Part shown: piece by piece, positions 38,019 through 48,200 of the stretch | How the letters are laid out: each line of letters starts with the position of its first letter | How positions within the stretch are numbered: the first letter of the stretch is position 1 | Assembly (NCBI GenBank): GCA_005862285.1 | Contig: SZXW01000010.1 | Coordinates: 372,001-436,000, forward strand | Reading direction: 5' to 3' | DNA: 64,000 nt | Source: Chlorobium sp. | GTDB lineage: Bacteria > Bacteroidota > Chlorobiia > Chlorobiales > Chlorobiaceae | Position numbers and translations under genes: made by a program | The notes under the pieces: model-generated | What the model was told of the DNA's origin: nothing | The model's database searches: none | The model's input: only the letters and a program-made list of their open reading frames with translations

Positions 38019-38036
38019 TTGTTAATTCTTTGTAAA
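38019..38036 (-). promoter_or_regulatory. Pho-box-like pair upstream of the metallophosphoesterase gene
   Basis: Plus-strand heptamers TTGTTAA (38019) and TTGTAAA (38030), 11 bp apart with linker TTCT, in the divergent 353-bp region between the metallophosphoesterase and pstC genes. Orientation relative to the gene is the same as at the other three sites. Apart from this and the pstC box, the region is AT-rich and shows nothing else. Confidence 0.6.
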
Positions 38037-38179
38037 CTTTGAATTATTATTTTCTTTTTTTTATCAACAATATATTACAATCGGCATCCGGCTCCCAACC
38101 TCTAAACATTTAATTATTTAGCCCGCAAGAGACATTCAAATCAATACTCCAATCCATTATTAATACAACAGGATCATTG

Positions 38180-38197
38180 TTTACAAACTTGTAACAA
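38180..38197 (+). promoter_or_regulatory. Pho-box-like pair upstream of pstC
   Basis: On the minus strand TTGTTAC-AAGT-TTGTAAA, i.e. plus-strand TTTACAA (38180) and GTAACAA (38191), 11 bp apart. It lies 101-118 bp before pstC. Because pstC is on the plus strand, the motif again faces the gene in the same sense as at the porin, PlsC and phosphoesterase promoters. Confidence 0.65.
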
Positions 38198-38297
38198 TAG
38201 ACCCATTGCTTCATATGGAGAAAGCTGATAGATTATGTGCACTGAAAATCATATCTATGATAGACTTTAATCATAGCGGCAACCAAAACGAAGAATT

Positions 38298-39461
38298 ATG
38301 GCGGTAGAAGAATCTTTTACAAATCAGCGGTCGACTGCTTTTGTGATCAGTGCCCGGAAACGGGCAATCCAGAAGGTTGGTAAAACATTTGGAGAAGCGC
38401 TGTTGCTTGTTATTGCCTCATTTGTCGCTATTGTCGTGCTCTTTATTTTTTACTTCGTTGCACGGGATGCGGTGCCTTATTTTCAGATCCGGGGGTTCAG
38501 CGAGTTTTTCACCAGCACCGACTGGTACCCCGCCGATGACCCTCCAGCATTCGGAGCTCTCTCCATTATCTATGGCAGTCTAATGGTTACTGTCGGTTCA
38601 GCGCTGCTTGCCGTGCCGATGGGTATCATAGCCGCGATCTGCCTCAGCGATATTCTGCCTTTTTCCATCCGTCAGTATGCAAAGCCGGTCATCGAAATGC
38701 TTGCGGCGATCCCCTCGGTCGCATACGGGTTCTTTGCCCTTGTGGTATTGGCCCCTCTGCTTCAGAACAACGGAGGCAGTATCCTTATGTGGGCGTGGTG
38801 GATCATTGTAGCTCCATTCATGACTCTGGTTGTGGTGGTGACAGCCGATCTCTTCACCTCGCGGATTGCCGACCGGAAAAGCCGGAACCGCTTCAATTAT
38901 GTTTTAACCGCCCTTTTCGGTATCGTGACCATCTTTATACTCTATTTTGTCGGAACTGCTTTGTCGAAACTCCAGATACTCAGCGGCACCAATGCCCTGA
39001 ACGTATCGATAATACTGAGCTTCATGGCATTGCCCACCATCGTGAGCGTTTCGGAAGATGCGCTTCAGGCAGTAGGAAGGGAGCTGCGTGAAGGAAGTTA
39101 CGCTCTTGGCGCAACCAGGGCGGAAACGATTGTCAATGTCCTTCTGCCCGCAGCAAGCAGCGGCATCCTTGCAGCGGTAATACTCGGTGTCATGCGCGCG
39201 CTTGGCGAAACCATGGTAGTGTGGATGGCATCTGGCAATTCGGCGCACATTCCGCAGCCCTGGTTCAATTATCTGGAATCGGTCAGAACGCTGACTGCAA
39301 CCATTGCAGGAGACATGGGCGAAGCTGACCAGGTGACGGGTTCGGCCCGTTACCATGTGCTGTTTGCCATGGGGCTGCTGCTGCTCGTCATCAGTTTTAT
39401 CAGCAATCTCATCAGTGAAAGGATCGTTGTCCGCCAGAGGAAAATATTATCCGGCAACTGA
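38298..39461 (+). CDS. pstC: Phosphate ABC transporter permease PstC
   Basis: Inner-membrane permease of the Pst importer, 387 residues, first of a seven-gene run. The EAA-type loop GRELREGSYALGATRAETIVNVLLPAASSGI and the ALGETM segment are typical. It is some 70 residues longer than usual: the region ADLFTSRIADRKSRNRFNYV followed by a hydrophobic stretch (FGIVTIFILYFVGTAL) is inserted between core helices and may add a membrane helix. Confidence 0.94.
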   Translation: MAVEESFTNQRSTAFVISARKRAIQKVGKTFGEALLLVIASFVAIVVLFIFYFVARDAVPYFQIRGFSEFFTSTDWYPADDPPAFGALSIIYGSLMVTVGSALLAVPMGIIAAICLSDILPFSIRQYAKPVIEMLAAIPSVAYGFFALVVLAPLLQNNGGSILMWAWWIIVAPFMTLVVVVTADLFTSRIADRKSRNRFNYVLTALFGIVTIFILYFVGTALSKLQILSGTNALNVSIILSFMALPTIVSVSEDALQAVGRELREGSYALGATRAETIVNVLLPAASSGILAAVILGVMRALGETMVVWMASGNSAHIPQPWFNYLESVRTLTATIAGDMGEADQVTGSARYHVLFAMGLLLLVISFISNLISERIVVRQRKILSGN

Positions 39462-39511
39462 ACGTTTCGTACCATCAAAACTGTCAGCATCGTTATTTTA
39501 ATGTTACCATC

Positions 39512-40858
39512 ATGAATCTCAGGACCCGGAAATTGCTCGATCGTTCGTTTACCGCCCTCGGTTTCGGTTCTCTTGTCGTCATGGCGCTGGCCCTTCTGGT
39601 TGTCATCGTGCCGATAGCAGTGAAAGGAATCGGGGCTGTCTTTTTTACCGGTACAATCGAACACCGTAAAATGCTTTCGGCTGAATTCCACACAGGCGAT
39701 CCCCGCGAACTGACTTCAGAGGCAGCGGCTTCAGAACGCTACAGGGCAAACATCTATTCGATGCTGTCTGGCTTCGAAGGTGAGCTTGACAGGATGGACC
39801 CGGAGAAAAAAGCCGAATACAAGAACAAATATGGACAGGTGAAAAGTTCTCTCCAGGCGCTGCTTGGACCGTTGCCCGGTGAACCCGCGCCAATGTTGAC
39901 CCGTTTCAAATACGGGCAGACACGATGGGACAAGGCCCAGGAAAAGTTGCATGACCTGCTCTACGAAACAAAGTGGGATACGTCAAATCCCAACGCGATG
40001 TCAACCGAGTATTTTGTCAGGCGTGCCGAGTCTTTCAAGGGCACATCTCTCGAGAAGCTTTTCCCATATGTCGAGCAGAACATTGAGAAGATGATGCTGC
40101 CAAAGTTTACCTTTTATTCGGGATTCATTACGGAAAGCTCCGTCGATTCCCATTTTTTCGGAGGCATCTGGCCTGAAATCCAGGGAACGTTCTTCCTCGC
40201 TTTCGGTGCCATGCTTTTTGCTTTTCCGCTTGGCGTAATCGCTGCCATCTACTTTACTGAATACGCAAAGCCGGGATTTTTCAACAGCATGCTGCGCAGT
40301 GCCAACAGCACGCTTGCAGGAGTGCCGAGTATCGTATTCGGCATGTTCGGTCTCGCATTTTTCATCAATACTTTGAAGGTTTCGGACTCGAAAAGCGTGA
40401 TTGCCGGTTCGCTTACCCTTGCCATAATGATCCTGCCGACCATTATCCGCTCGGCGGAAGAGGCAATCCTCGCCGTTCCCAAAACCTATAAGGAAGCATC
40501 GCTGAGCCTTGGATCCACGAAATGGAACACTATCATCACCGTGATTCTTCCAGCCGCACTGCCCGGTATTCTAACCGGCGGCGTGATCAGTCTCGGCAGG
40601 GCCGCGGGCGAGACGGCGCCGATCATTTTCACCGCTGCGGTGAGTGTAGGTTCGGCGATCGGTCTTGCGGATGTTTTCAATTCACCGACCCCGGCGCTCT
40701 CATGGAATATCTATAACCTCGCCAGTGAACACGAGGCGGCCGGTGAGCTCCGTCATGTCCAGTACGGCATGGTGCTTGCCCTGATAACGGTCGTGCTGCT
40801 GCTGAACCTGTCGGCTATCATTCTGCGGGCACGTATTTCAAAAAAACTTAAAGGCTGA
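39512..40858 (+). CDS. pstA: Phosphate ABC transporter permease PstA with large periplasmic insert
   Basis: Second permease, 448 residues against about 290 for typical PstA. After the first helix ([20 protein letters not shown]) comes a hydrophilic, charged insert of roughly 165 residues ([15 protein letters not shown] through [10 protein letters not shown]) with coiled-coil character. The normal permease core then follows, including [29 protein letters not shown] and [19 protein letters not shown]. The insert lies between helices one and two, so it should face the periplasm and could contact PstS. Confidence 0.93.
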   Translation: MNLRTRKLLDRSFTALGFGSLVVMALALLVVIVPIAVKGIGAVFFTGTIEHRKMLSAEFHTGDPRELTSEAAASERYRANIYSMLSGFEGELDRMDPEKKAEYKNKYGQVKSSLQALLGPLPGEPAPMLTRFKYGQTRWDKAQEKLHDLLYETKWDTSNPNAMSTEYFVRRAESFKGTSLEKLFPYVEQNIEKMMLPKFTFYSGFITESSVDSHFFGGIWPEIQGTFFLAFGAMLFAFPLGVIAAIYFTEYAKPGFFNSMLRSANSTLAGVPSIVFGMFGLAFFINTLKVSDSKSVIAGSLTLAIMILPTIIRSAEEAILAVPKTYKEASLSLGSTKWNTIITVILPAALPGILTGGVISLGRAAGETAPIIFTAAVSVGSAIGLADVFNSPTPALSWNIYNLASEHEAAGELRHVQYGMVLALITVVLLLNLSAIILRARISKKLKG

Positions 40859-40866
40859 CCATAATC

Positions 40867-41721
40867 ATGACAACTGATACACTGGAAACCCCGGAGCTGA
40901 TGTCTGCCCAGAAATCGACGAAGGATATTTACCTGCCTCCGGCAAGAAAGAAAGTTACCGATGGCGGAAAGCCGCATGTCGTTGCAAGAGAGTTTTCAAT
41001 CTATTACGGCGAATTCGAGGCGGTCAAGCGGGTCAACGCTGAAATACCATCAAAGTATGTGACGGCGCTCATCGGTCCGAGCGGATGTGGTAAAAGTACT
41101 TTTCTCCGCTCGATCAACCGGATGAACGATCTCATACCGACTTGTCACACAACCGGAGCATTGCATTTCGACAATGAAGATGTTTACGGCAAGTATACCG
41201 ACGAAGTACTGCTGCGGAAAAAAGTCGGCATGGTGTTCCAGAAGCCAAACCCCTTTCCGAAGTCGATCTTCGACAATATCGCTTATGGGCCTCGTCTTCA
41301 CGGTATAAACGACAGGAAAAAGCTCATGGAGATTGTCGAGCGCAGCCTTCGCAAAGCCGCGCTCTGGGATGAAGTTTGCGACCGCCTGGACAAGAATGCG
41401 CTTGGACTGAGCGGAGGCCAGCAGCAGCGGTTGTGCGTTGCCCGCACGCTTGCGGTCGAGCCGGAAGTGCTGCTGCTCGACGAACCGACTTCGGCTCTCG
41501 ATCCCAAAGCGACGGCCAAGATCGAGGACCTGATCCAGGAACTCCGCGGCAGCTACACCATCATGATCGTTACCCATAACATGCAGCAGGCATCGAGGGT
41601 TTCGGACTACACGATGTTCTTTTACGAAGGGGTGCTTGTCGAACATGCTTCGACGGCCCAGCTTTTTACCAATCCGAAGGATTCGATGACCGAAGACTAC
41701 ATAACTGGAAGATTCAGCTAA
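40867..41721 (+). CDS. pstB: Phosphate ABC transporter ATPase PstB
   Basis: ATPase of the Pst importer, 284 residues, 8 bp after pstA. Walker [11 protein letters not shown]-loop [15 protein letters not shown], signature [13 protein letters not shown], Walker [13 protein letters not shown] and the switch His in IVTHNMQQA are present. An extra N-terminal segment of about 30 residues precedes the ABC core. Confidence 0.97.
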   Translation: MTTDTLETPELMSAQKSTKDIYLPPARKKVTDGGKPHVVAREFSIYYGEFEAVKRVNAEIPSKYVTALIGPSGCGKSTFLRSINRMNDLIPTCHTTGALHFDNEDVYGKYTDEVLLRKKVGMVFQKPNPFPKSIFDNIAYGPRLHGINDRKKLMEIVERSLRKAALWDEVCDRLDKNALGLSGGQQQRLCVARTLAVEPEVLLLDEPTSALDPKATAKIEDLIQELRGSYTIMIVTHNMQQASRVSDYTMFFYEGVLVEHASTAQLFTNPKDSMTEDYITGRFS

Positions 41722-41739
41722 CGTAACTATTTCAAAACC

Positions 41740-42435
41740 ATGTCAGAACGCCCTGTTCATGAACTTATCAAAGAACTTTCCATGGTGCTTGTTCAATTAT
41801 CGGACAAAGTGCTGCAGAATTTTTTCGAAGCGATGCATGCCATCAAGCACAAGGATGAACAGATAGCACGAAGGATCAGAATGGCCGATAATGAGATCGA
41901 TAAGGATGAGGTGACCCTCGAAGAGCGCTGCCTTGCCTTTCTTGCATTGCAGCAGCCGGTAGCGAGAGACCTTCGCACGATTGTCACGATCATCAAGATC
42001 AACGATGACCTCGAACGCATCGGTGACCTTGCCGTGCACATCATCGACCGGATGCCTGAAATCAGCACGGAAATGCTGGTATCGCTTGATTTCGAAACCA
42101 TGGGAGTCCATGCAGGGGAGATGGTCAGGAAATCCATCGAGGCATTCGTGCAGAGGGATCGAACTCTTGCTGAAGAGGTCTGTATGCTTGACGAAGCAAT
42201 TGACATGAAACACCGTAAAATATTCAAGCAAGTCACCGAAATGATAAAATTCCAGGGTTCGGAAACCGATGAACTTATCGCTGCCCTGAGTATTTCGCGC
42301 TATATCGAACGGCTGGCCGATCATGCAACCAGAATCGCCCACGAAGTCATCTATCTTGTTACGGGTGAAATTGTCCGTCATAAAGAATGCTCGTATGAAA
42401 GTTTTCTTGATATAACCAATGAAGAGCTTGATTGA
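41740..42435 (+). CDS. phoU: Phosphate transport regulator PhoU
   Basis: All-helical metal-binding regulator of 231 residues that couples Pst activity to the PhoR kinase. It has the two three-helix bundles with the ExxxD-type repeats (DNEIDKDEVTLEERCLAFLALQQPVARDLR in the first; ERLADHATRIAHEVIYLVTGEIVRH in the second). It is 18 bp after pstB. Because the PhoR-like gene at 24.3 kb is truncated, its kinase partner must be elsewhere if it signals. Confidence 0.95.
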   Translation: MSERPVHELIKELSMVLVQLSDKVLQNFFEAMHAIKHKDEQIARRIRMADNEIDKDEVTLEERCLAFLALQQPVARDLRTIVTIIKINDDLERIGDLAVHIIDRMPEISTEMLVSLDFETMGVHAGEMVRKSIEAFVQRDRTLAEEVCMLDEAIDMKHRKIFKQVTEMIKFQGSETDELIAALSISRYIERLADHATRIAHEVIYLVTGEIVRHKECSYESFLDITNEELD

Positions 42436-42476
42436 GCAGCGATTTGATTTGCCAATTATTATTCATGAAATGAGAG

Positions 42477-43583
42477 ATGCCTAATAAAAAGAAGAATGTG
42501 ACTTTTGGAGATATAATGGGAATTCTGGATGGAAAAGGCGACATTGACTGCTCTAACAGATCGCTTACTTCTCTTGAAGGGTGTCCGGAAATTGTCTTAG
42601 GCAACTTCAATTGTTCAGGAAATAACCTGACAACACTTGATGGTGCACCAAAGACAATCGAAGGCGATTTTGATTGTTCACACAACCGTCTTATTTCACT
42701 TTCGAGCGGGCCTCAAGAAGTGTACGGTGATTTCGATTGTTCTGACAACAGCATCATATCCCTTAACGGTGTCTCAAAAAAAATAAAAGGCTCTTTCGAT
42801 TGTTCCGATAACAAGTTGACAACACTTGACGGTGCACCTTATAAAATCGGAGGTGATTTTTCCTGTGCCAGCAATAATTTGTCCTCTCTCGAAGGTGCAC
42901 CGAACGAAGTGGGTGATTTCGATTGTTCACACAACCTCCTTACTTCACTTTTAGGCGGACCCCATGAAGTTCATGGTGATTTTGATTGTTGCGATAATCA
43001 GCTCACTTCACTGATTGGCAGTCCTGTATTTGTAAAAGGAGATTTTTTATGTTCAAAAAATCATTTGGAAACACTGAAAAATGGCCCTATAGTGATTCAT
43101 GGAACATATGGTTGCTCATTTAACAAACTTACATCATTAAAAGGAGTACCAAAAGAGATTGAAGGAAACTTTAACTGCTCGCACAATCAACTCGCTTCAC
43201 TGAAAAGCGCACCATATGAAACAGAGAATTTTGATTGCTCACACAATGAGCTCATTTCGCTTGAATATGCACCAAAAAAAGTGAAAGGTGATTTCGATTG
43301 TTCAGACAATCAGCTTGCTTCCCTTAAAGGCTCCCCAAAAAAAATCAAAGGTAATTTCAATTGTTCAGGAAACCGGCTGGATTCGCTTAAAGGAGCGCCA
43401 AGAAAGGTGAAAGGTGATTTCGATTGTTCAAACAATCATATAACAACATTCGAAAGCGCTATAAAAAAAATAGGCGGAAATTTCATTTGTATCGAAAATG
43501 ATGCAACATTAGAAGAGTCTGTTTTTCGTACATCCTGTATCATAAAAGGCAATATTGTCCAGAACGTGGAAGTGTCTCAATAA
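42477..43583 (+). CDS. Cys-containing leucine-rich-like repeat protein
   Basis: Protein of 368 residues made almost entirely of about 16 repeats of 20-21 residues with consensus GDFDCSxNxLxSLxGAPxxVx. Each turn has the LRR-like NxLxSL element plus a nearly invariant Cys, giving a column of cysteines along the solenoid. No signal peptide or membrane segment is seen. It sits in the middle of the pst-ppk operon, 41 bp after phoU and 28 bp before the CHAD gene. Such repeats are known from phage and Bacteroidetes/Chlorobi proteins of unknown role. Here a binding or scaffold function in phosphate metabolism is a guess. Confidence 0.75.
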   Translation: MPNKKKNVTFGDIMGILDGKGDIDCSNRSLTSLEGCPEIVLGNFNCSGNNLTTLDGAPKTIEGDFDCSHNRLISLSSGPQEVYGDFDCSDNSIISLNGVSKKIKGSFDCSDNKLTTLDGAPYKIGGDFSCASNNLSSLEGAPNEVGDFDCSHNLLTSLLGGPHEVHGDFDCCDNQLTSLIGSPVFVKGDFLCSKNHLETLKNGPIVIHGTYGCSFNKLTSLKGVPKEIEGNFNCSHNQLASLKSAPYETENFDCSHNELISLEYAPKKVKGDFDCSDNQLASLKGSPKKIKGNFNCSGNRLDSLKGAPRKVKGDFDCSNNHITTFESAIKKIGGNFICIENDATLEESVFRTSCIIKGNIVQNVEVSQ

Positions 43584-43611
43584 AATTCATCAGCGTAAAG
43601 GTTAATAAGCG

Positions 43612-45189
43612 ATGAGTTTGATTCCAAAAAAAAAGTTTTATAAGATTCAGCATCCTGATTTTCTGAACAATTTTCCAGATAAAATAATACAGGACAACTG
43701 GAAGTTTAAAGAAATCTATACCCGCACTGAACGTCAGGATTTCTACGATACGTTTGAATGGCAGGCATTCGTAAAAGGAATTATCATTGTTAAAAAAAGG
43801 AATGCGCTTTTTTTACTCGACGATAAAACCGGACATACCAGAGCATCTGTTATGTCTCCCGTCAGACAGTCATATTTTTTTTCTGATGATTTTCCTTCAA
43901 ACAAGGTTTGTGAACTCCTAAGTTCATGTACCGATATCAGGGCATTTATCAAACTTGCTTCCTTTGATGTTAAGGTTCAGGCCTTCCATATTTATGACAT
44001 TAATGACGGTAACGAAAAAATAATCGGTATTCTCATAAAAGAATCAATTGAGCATTCAGAAAAACATAAACACAATCCCCCTGTCCATATCATTTCTCTT
44101 CAACCATTCAGAGGATACAAGGAAGAATCAGAAAACATTGAAAATTCCCTGACCGAAAACAGTGAAAAGTTAAAAGCTATTGATTTAAAGAATTTTTTTA
44201 TCGATCTCATGAGTTATGCCGGACTGAATGTCCAGGGCTACTCTTCAAAACTGCATCTGAACCTCGATCCCAATACATCAATTTATGAGAGCGCACAAAA
44301 AGTCCTGAGGTATACCCTCTCTATAATGAGGGTGAATGAAGCCGGAATAAGAAAAAATATCGATACAGAGTTTCTTCATGATTACCGCGTTGCCGTCAGG
44401 AGAACGCGATCGATTCTTAAACAATTGAAGGGAATTTTTGAACCTGAAGCCACCGCATATTTCCTCGATGCGTTCAGGGACATCGGCAGACAAACCAACG
44501 AAATACGTGATAACGACGTATACCTGCTTGACAAGGTGAATTACTGCAATTGTCTGCCGGCATCTTTTCAACCTTCACTTCATGAATTTTTCAATGAAAT
44601 TGCAGCGTCACGCAAAGCTGTTCACAAGGAATTCAGCAGATATCTTGTTTCAGCTGAATACCTTTCATTAATCCGGCAATGGGAAGAATTCATCAATCAA
44701 CCTGTGCCTGAAGATTCTGAAAGGACTCCCAATGCTTCGCATCCGACAAGCTCAATAGCATTAAAAAGCATAAGGAAAGCATGGAAAAAAGTAATCAGGA
44801 ATGGACGTCAAATCAGTCGCGAATCGACAGATGCGGAGTTGCATTCCATCCGCATCGATTGCAAGAAATTACGATATCTACTCGAATTTTTCGCCTCGAT
44901 TTTTCCTCATGACACTATCGATTCTGTTGTAAGCCAACTGAAAAAACTTCAGGATAACCTTGGAAATTTTATCGATGTTTCAATTCAGCTCGATTATCTG
45001 CAACACTATCTTGCATCTATTGAAATCCGCAAGAAAAACAAATTACTGATTGCCTCAATCGGCAGTCTGATTACCATTATTTATCAGAAAAAGGAAAAAG
45101 CCCGTTTCCATTTTCATGAAACCTTCAGAGAGTTTGATAATGATGATACCGAACGGCGCTTCCAGGATCTATTATCGGCCTCTCACTGA
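43612..45189 (+). CDS. CHAD-domain (polyphosphate-binding) protein
   Basis: Protein of 525 residues. The C-terminal part from about residue 205 is a CHAD domain with its conserved basic motifs: FLHDYRVAVRRTRSILKQL, ELHSIRIDCKKLRYLLEFF and QLKKLQDNLGNFIDV. CHAD proteins bind inorganic polyphosphate, which fits the ppk gene 85 bp downstream. The N-terminal 200 residues match no family I recognise; they are not a CYTH domain. It is probably co-transcribed with pst and ppk. Confidence 0.87.
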   Translation: MSLIPKKKFYKIQHPDFLNNFPDKIIQDNWKFKEIYTRTERQDFYDTFEWQAFVKGIIIVKKRNALFLLDDKTGHTRASVMSPVRQSYFFSDDFPSNKVCELLSSCTDIRAFIKLASFDVKVQAFHIYDINDGNEKIIGILIKESIEHSEKHKHNPPVHIISLQPFRGYKEESENIENSLTENSEKLKAIDLKNFFIDLMSYAGLNVQGYSSKLHLNLDPNTSIYESAQKVLRYTLSIMRVNEAGIRKNIDTEFLHDYRVAVRRTRSILKQLKGIFEPEATAYFLDAFRDIGRQTNEIRDNDVYLLDKVNYCNCLPASFQPSLHEFFNEIAASRKAVHKEFSRYLVSAEYLSLIRQWEEFINQPVPEDSERTPNASHPTSSIALKSIRKAWKKVIRNGRQISRESTDAELHSIRIDCKKLRYLLEFFASIFPHDTIDSVVSQLKKLQDNLGNFIDVSIQLDYLQHYLASIEIRKKNKLLIASIGSLITIIYQKKEKARFHFHETFREFDNDDTERRFQDLLSASH

Positions 45190-45274
45190 GATGTAGGCTG
45201 TCTGCAACTCTTTCAAAACACTTCATAAATTATCAAACGATCCTATTTCATTTCATCACTGGTTCAATATTGAT

Positions 45275-47473
45275 ATGCAAGAAAATTTTCAACAGAGTAA
45301 TAACGGGAAAAGTCAATCAATTCCTGACTTTCATAATCCCGGTTATTACGTTAACAGGGAGTTGAGCTGGATATATTTTAATCAGAGAGTTCTTGAAGAG
45401 GCATTCAATTCCAATGCTCATCCCCTGCTTGAACGGGTGAAATTCATATCGATTTTCAGCTCAAATCTTGATGAATATTTCATGATCCGCGTTTCTGGTA
45501 TAGAGGATCAGTTCGAGGCTGGTATTCATGAGAAAACGATTGACGGACGGACACCTGCAGAACAGCTTGACAAGATCAGGGTGATGGTCCTGCAGCAATT
45601 GAAGCAGAGGAACGAGTGTTTTTATAATGATCTACTGCCTGCTTTAAAAAACGAAGGGATCGATTTTGTTCGATTTTCTCTTCTTGACCAAAAACAGCAG
45701 GAAAAACTCAGGAGCTATTTCCGACAATATATTTATCCGGTATTGACACCTTTGGCTTTCGACACCGGTCATCCTTTTCCTTTCGTATCGAATCTTTCGC
45801 TCAATCTTGCAATCGAGCTTGAGGATGAGGAAACACATGCCTTGAAGTTCGCACGTGTGAAAGTTCCCAGTATACTCCCAAGACTTCTCCAACTTGAAAA
45901 AATTGAAGGGTTTGATGTTGTCGGCAACTGTATCAGATTCATATGGCTTGAGGACCTGATTGAAAATAATCTTGATCAGTTGTTTCCTGAAATGCGGATC
46001 ATTAGATCGCATTTGTTCAGACTGATTCGAGATGCAGATATAGAAATAGAGGAAGATGAGGCAGGCGATCTGCTTGAGACAATTGAACACGGCCTCAAGT
46101 CAAGACGTTATGGCAAAGTTGTTCGGCTTGACATCAATCCGGAAATGCCCCTTCATATCAGGGAATTACTGATCAATAACCTTGAAATCAGCAGCAGGAA
46201 TGTTTATGAAATTGATGGGCAGCTGGGGCTCGGTTGTCTGATCGATCTGCTCAAGCTGGACCGGCCCGAACTCAAGGATGACCCATTTGTTCCTGGAAAT
46301 CCCATTGAGAAAAAGTTTGGAAACAATATTTTCAGTGCGATCAGGGCAAAAGATCAGCTTCTTTATCATCCGTATCAGTCGTTTCAGCCGGTTGTCGATT
46401 TTATCAACCAGGCTGCTGTAGATCCCGATGTGCTCTCCATAAAACAGACCCTTTACCGGGTCGGCAGCAATTCACCTATTGTCAAGGCGCTTATCAAAGC
46501 AGCAGATGCCGGAAAACAGGTTGCTGTTCTTGTCGAGCTGAAAGCAAGGTTCGATGAAGAAAACAATATTGTATGGGCCCGTTCTCTGGAAGATGTCGGT
46601 GCTCATGTGGTATATGGTCTTTCCGGACTGAAAACCCATGCCAAACTTACCATGGTTGTTCGCCGCGAACAGCAGAAACTCAGGCGCTATCTTCATCTTG
46701 GAACCGGTAATTACAACCCTGTAACTGCTAAAATCTATACCGATTACAGCGTGTTTACAGCAAATGAAGAATTGGCCAATGATGTTTCTGAACTGTTCAA
46801 TGTTCTGACAGGATATTCAGGGCATTCTGACTATAAAAAACTTATAGTCTCTCCAAATCATACAAGAAAGCAAGTCATCGGCATGATCGAAAGAGAGATT
46901 GAATGGAAACGTAAAGAGGGATTTGGAAGAATTATTATGAAGATGAATGCGCTTGTCGATGCTAAAACCATCCGTGCACTGTATATGGCTTCTCATGAAG
47001 GTGTCCGGATAGACCTGATTGTCCGGGGAATATGCTGCCTGAATCCGGGGATATCAGGAGTAAGTGAAAATATAAATGTGATCAGCATTATTGGACGCTT
47101 TCTTGAACACAGCAGGGCTTATTATTTCAACAACGGCGGGAATGAAGAGTTGTTTCTCGGAAGTGCGGACATCATGCCGAGAAACCTTGATCATCGGGTT
47201 GAAACACTTTTTCCTGTTTTTGATAAAGAACTCATCGATGATATCAAATCCGACCTTGATCTGATTCTGACCGACAATGTAAAGGCATGGATGATGAATC
47301 CCGACGGCACATATTCTAAAATTGAAACTGAAGCTCCGATGGTTGACAGTCAGCTTGCTTTTTTAAAACGATCTTCTATAAAAAAACATGTAAAGCCCGA
47401 GATGAAAAAATCTGACCCGCAAATATCGTTGCAACCTGCTATTATTTCCAAACCGGAAAACCGTATGGAATGA
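45275..47473 (+). CDS. ppk: Polyphosphate kinase 1
   Basis: Makes polyphosphate from ATP, reversibly; 732 residues. Family stretches: [17 protein letters not shown] at the N-terminus, [28 protein letters not shown], the phospho-His region [34 protein letters not shown], and the second active-site region [19 protein letters not shown]. It is the last gene of the run starting at pstC, so polyphosphate storage is apparently co-regulated with phosphate uptake. Confidence 0.97.
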   Translation: MQENFQQSNNGKSQSIPDFHNPGYYVNRELSWIYFNQRVLEEAFNSNAHPLLERVKFISIFSSNLDEYFMIRVSGIEDQFEAGIHEKTIDGRTPAEQLDKIRVMVLQQLKQRNECFYNDLLPALKNEGIDFVRFSLLDQKQQEKLRSYFRQYIYPVLTPLAFDTGHPFPFVSNLSLNLAIELEDEETHALKFARVKVPSILPRLLQLEKIEGFDVVGNCIRFIWLEDLIENNLDQLFPEMRIIRSHLFRLIRDADIEIEEDEAGDLLETIEHGLKSRRYGKVVRLDINPEMPLHIRELLINNLEISSRNVYEIDGQLGLGCLIDLLKLDRPELKDDPFVPGNPIEKKFGNNIFSAIRAKDQLLYHPYQSFQPVVDFINQAAVDPDVLSIKQTLYRVGSNSPIVKALIKAADAGKQVAVLVELKARFDEENNIVWARSLEDVGAHVVYGLSGLKTHAKLTMVVRREQQKLRRYLHLGTGNYNPVTAKIYTDYSVFTANEELANDVSELFNVLTGYSGHSDYKKLIVSPNHTRKQVIGMIEREIEWKRKEGFGRIIMKMNALVDAKTIRALYMASHEGVRIDLIVRGICCLNPGISGVSENINVISIIGRFLEHSRAYYFNNGGNEELFLGSADIMPRNLDHRVETLFPVFDKELIDDIKSDLDLILTDNVKAWMMNPDGTYSKIETEAPMVDSQLAFLKRSSIKKHVKPEMKKSDPQISLQPAIISKPENRME

Positions 47474-47849
47474 ACAGTAAAATCAATTTTTCTTTCTGAT
47501 TTTTGAAAGAATACGTGTTGATTCGTTACGGAATTATTATGGACATTGGTAAAAGCACCACCTTTTTGCCGATTCCTTTTAAACACAGGTGCGAATCGTT
47601 TTCCCCTCTCAATCAAGCCATCACCTGTAGTCTTGAAATCCTGCGGTGGAAGCGGGTTTATGGCCATCTTTAAGCTGCCTGATGCCAGCAGGATGGGGCT
47701 GATTACTGAAGCTTTTCCGTTTCTCTTCGTTCATAATCGCCCCATGATTCAGGGAAGTTACCAACTTGAAATGTACTCTAAAACGGGTGCCCGCTTCCAT
47801 GAGCCTGAAAAATCTGAAAACAGCAGATTCGACTTTGGCACACATTGGT
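47474..47849. other. Intergenic region of 376 bp without a supported gene
   Basis: Lies between ppk and the convergent DUF6794 gene. Two overlapping reading frames (47546-47857 plus, 47621-47845 minus) exist but show no family features, no good ribosome-binding site and no convincing codon use. A weak AT hairpin (TTCTTTC/GAAAGAA, 47490-47511) follows ppk. Confidence 0.5.
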
Positions 47850-48200
47850 TCACATAATTGTATCCTTTTTGGAAAAAGGTTTTACCGGGACGCGCATTTC
47901 TGTCCTCAAGCGTTTCCATATCGCTTCAAGGATGATGTAGGATGCTTCTTCAGGGTCATCGAGGAAAAGGAGCTGTTCGATCTCGCTTTTTCGGGTATGG
48001 GCACATGCTTTAAGCAGAGCTTTGTTTCCGTTGTAAAGCCCCAAAATTCCTCCGATGAGCATTCCCTGAGAGGAAAGTAACCGGTAAAGTTCTTTCTCTT
48101 TAGTGTTCAAGACCTCTATTTTATCTGCAGAGCTCATTACTTCGATCATCCGTTCTACGGCTTCATTGATCGTTTCCGGCCATATCGTCATACTTTTCAT
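47850..48200 (-). CDS. DUF6794-type small protein
   Basis: Protein of 116 residues beginning MKSMTIWPETINEAVERMIEVM and ending with ASYIILEAIWKRLR. The WPxTIxEAV start, a GLYNGNKALLKAC middle and the closing ILEAIWKRL match a small conserved domain (DUF6794, from memory) often found in immunity-like or accessory contexts. Function unknown. It has no clear ribosome-binding site. Confidence 0.65.
   Translation of the reverse strand: MKSMTIWPETINEAVERMIEVMSSADKIEVLNTKEKELYRLLSSQGMLIGGILGLYNGNKALLKACAHTRKSEIEQLLFLDDPEEASYIILEAIWKRLRTEMRVPVKPFSKKDTIM

Noticed and set aside
47546-47857. 103-codon plus-strand frame downstream of ppk
   Set aside because: No recognisable family, overlaps the end of the convergent DUF6794 gene, and competes with equally long minus-strand frames.
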